NCBI GenBank assembly: GCA_024641365.1
Contig: JAHEDF010000202.1
Location: forward strand, 1-6,891
Source of the DNA: Planctomycetota bacterium
Lineage (GTDB): Bacteria; Planctomycetota; UBA11346
Direction of reading: 5' to 3'
Length of the DNA: 6,891 bases
The first letter of the stretch is position 1, and the number at the start of each line of letters is the position of its first letter. The translations under genes were made by a program, and so were the position numbers. This document shows, one piece after another, positions 6,890 to 6,891 of the stretch. The notes under the pieces were generated by a model. The model saw only the letters and a list, made by a program, of their open reading frames with translations, did no database searches and was not told the origin of the DNA.

Positions 6890-6891
6890 GA

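Overview
The window carries four complete protein genes, two copies of a dispersed non-coding hairpin repeat, and possibly the last bases of a fifth gene at its left edge. I see no transposase, integrase, tRNA, rRNA or CRISPR array. The gene content suggests a heterotrophic Gram-negative bacterium of the Planctomycetes-Verrucomicrobia-Lentisphaerae group. That rests on my recollection that the beta-helix family, the DUF6250-like family and the PDZ plus alpha-toroid (DUF6288-like) family are frequent there. No marker gene in the window fixes the lineage.

Layout: positions 1-48 may hold the 3' end of an upstream gene and contain a strong AGGAGG ribosome binding site. Positions 49-2385 hold two plus-strand genes 18 nt apart, each with a signal peptide: a right-handed beta-helix (pectate-lyase-like) protein and a small beta-sandwich protein resembling DUF6250. 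They are probably co-transcribed and act outside the cytoplasm, most plausibly in binding or breaking down a polysaccharide. Positions 2386-2605 separate this pair from a convergent gene and hold repeat copy A. Positions 2606-4822 (minus) encode a 738-residue exported protein with a PDZ-like domain, an alpha/alpha-toroid domain and a helical tail. Positions 4823-5049 are a gene-free leader for that gene. Positions 5050-6522 (minus) encode a CPA2-type (Kef/NapA-like) Na+ or K+/H+ antiporter. Positions 6523-6891 hold its upstream region and repeat copy B.

The first two genes look functionally linked. The toroid protein is secreted and could serve in the same extracytoplasmic space, but it has its own promoter region and opposite direction, so a link is only a guess. 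The antiporter looks like independent ion and pH housekeeping. The features most worth following are the unassigned exported proteins, the 9-nt-unit hairpin repeat with unequal arms, the long polar insertion in the antiporter, and a small hairpin that contains the second gene's ribosome binding site.
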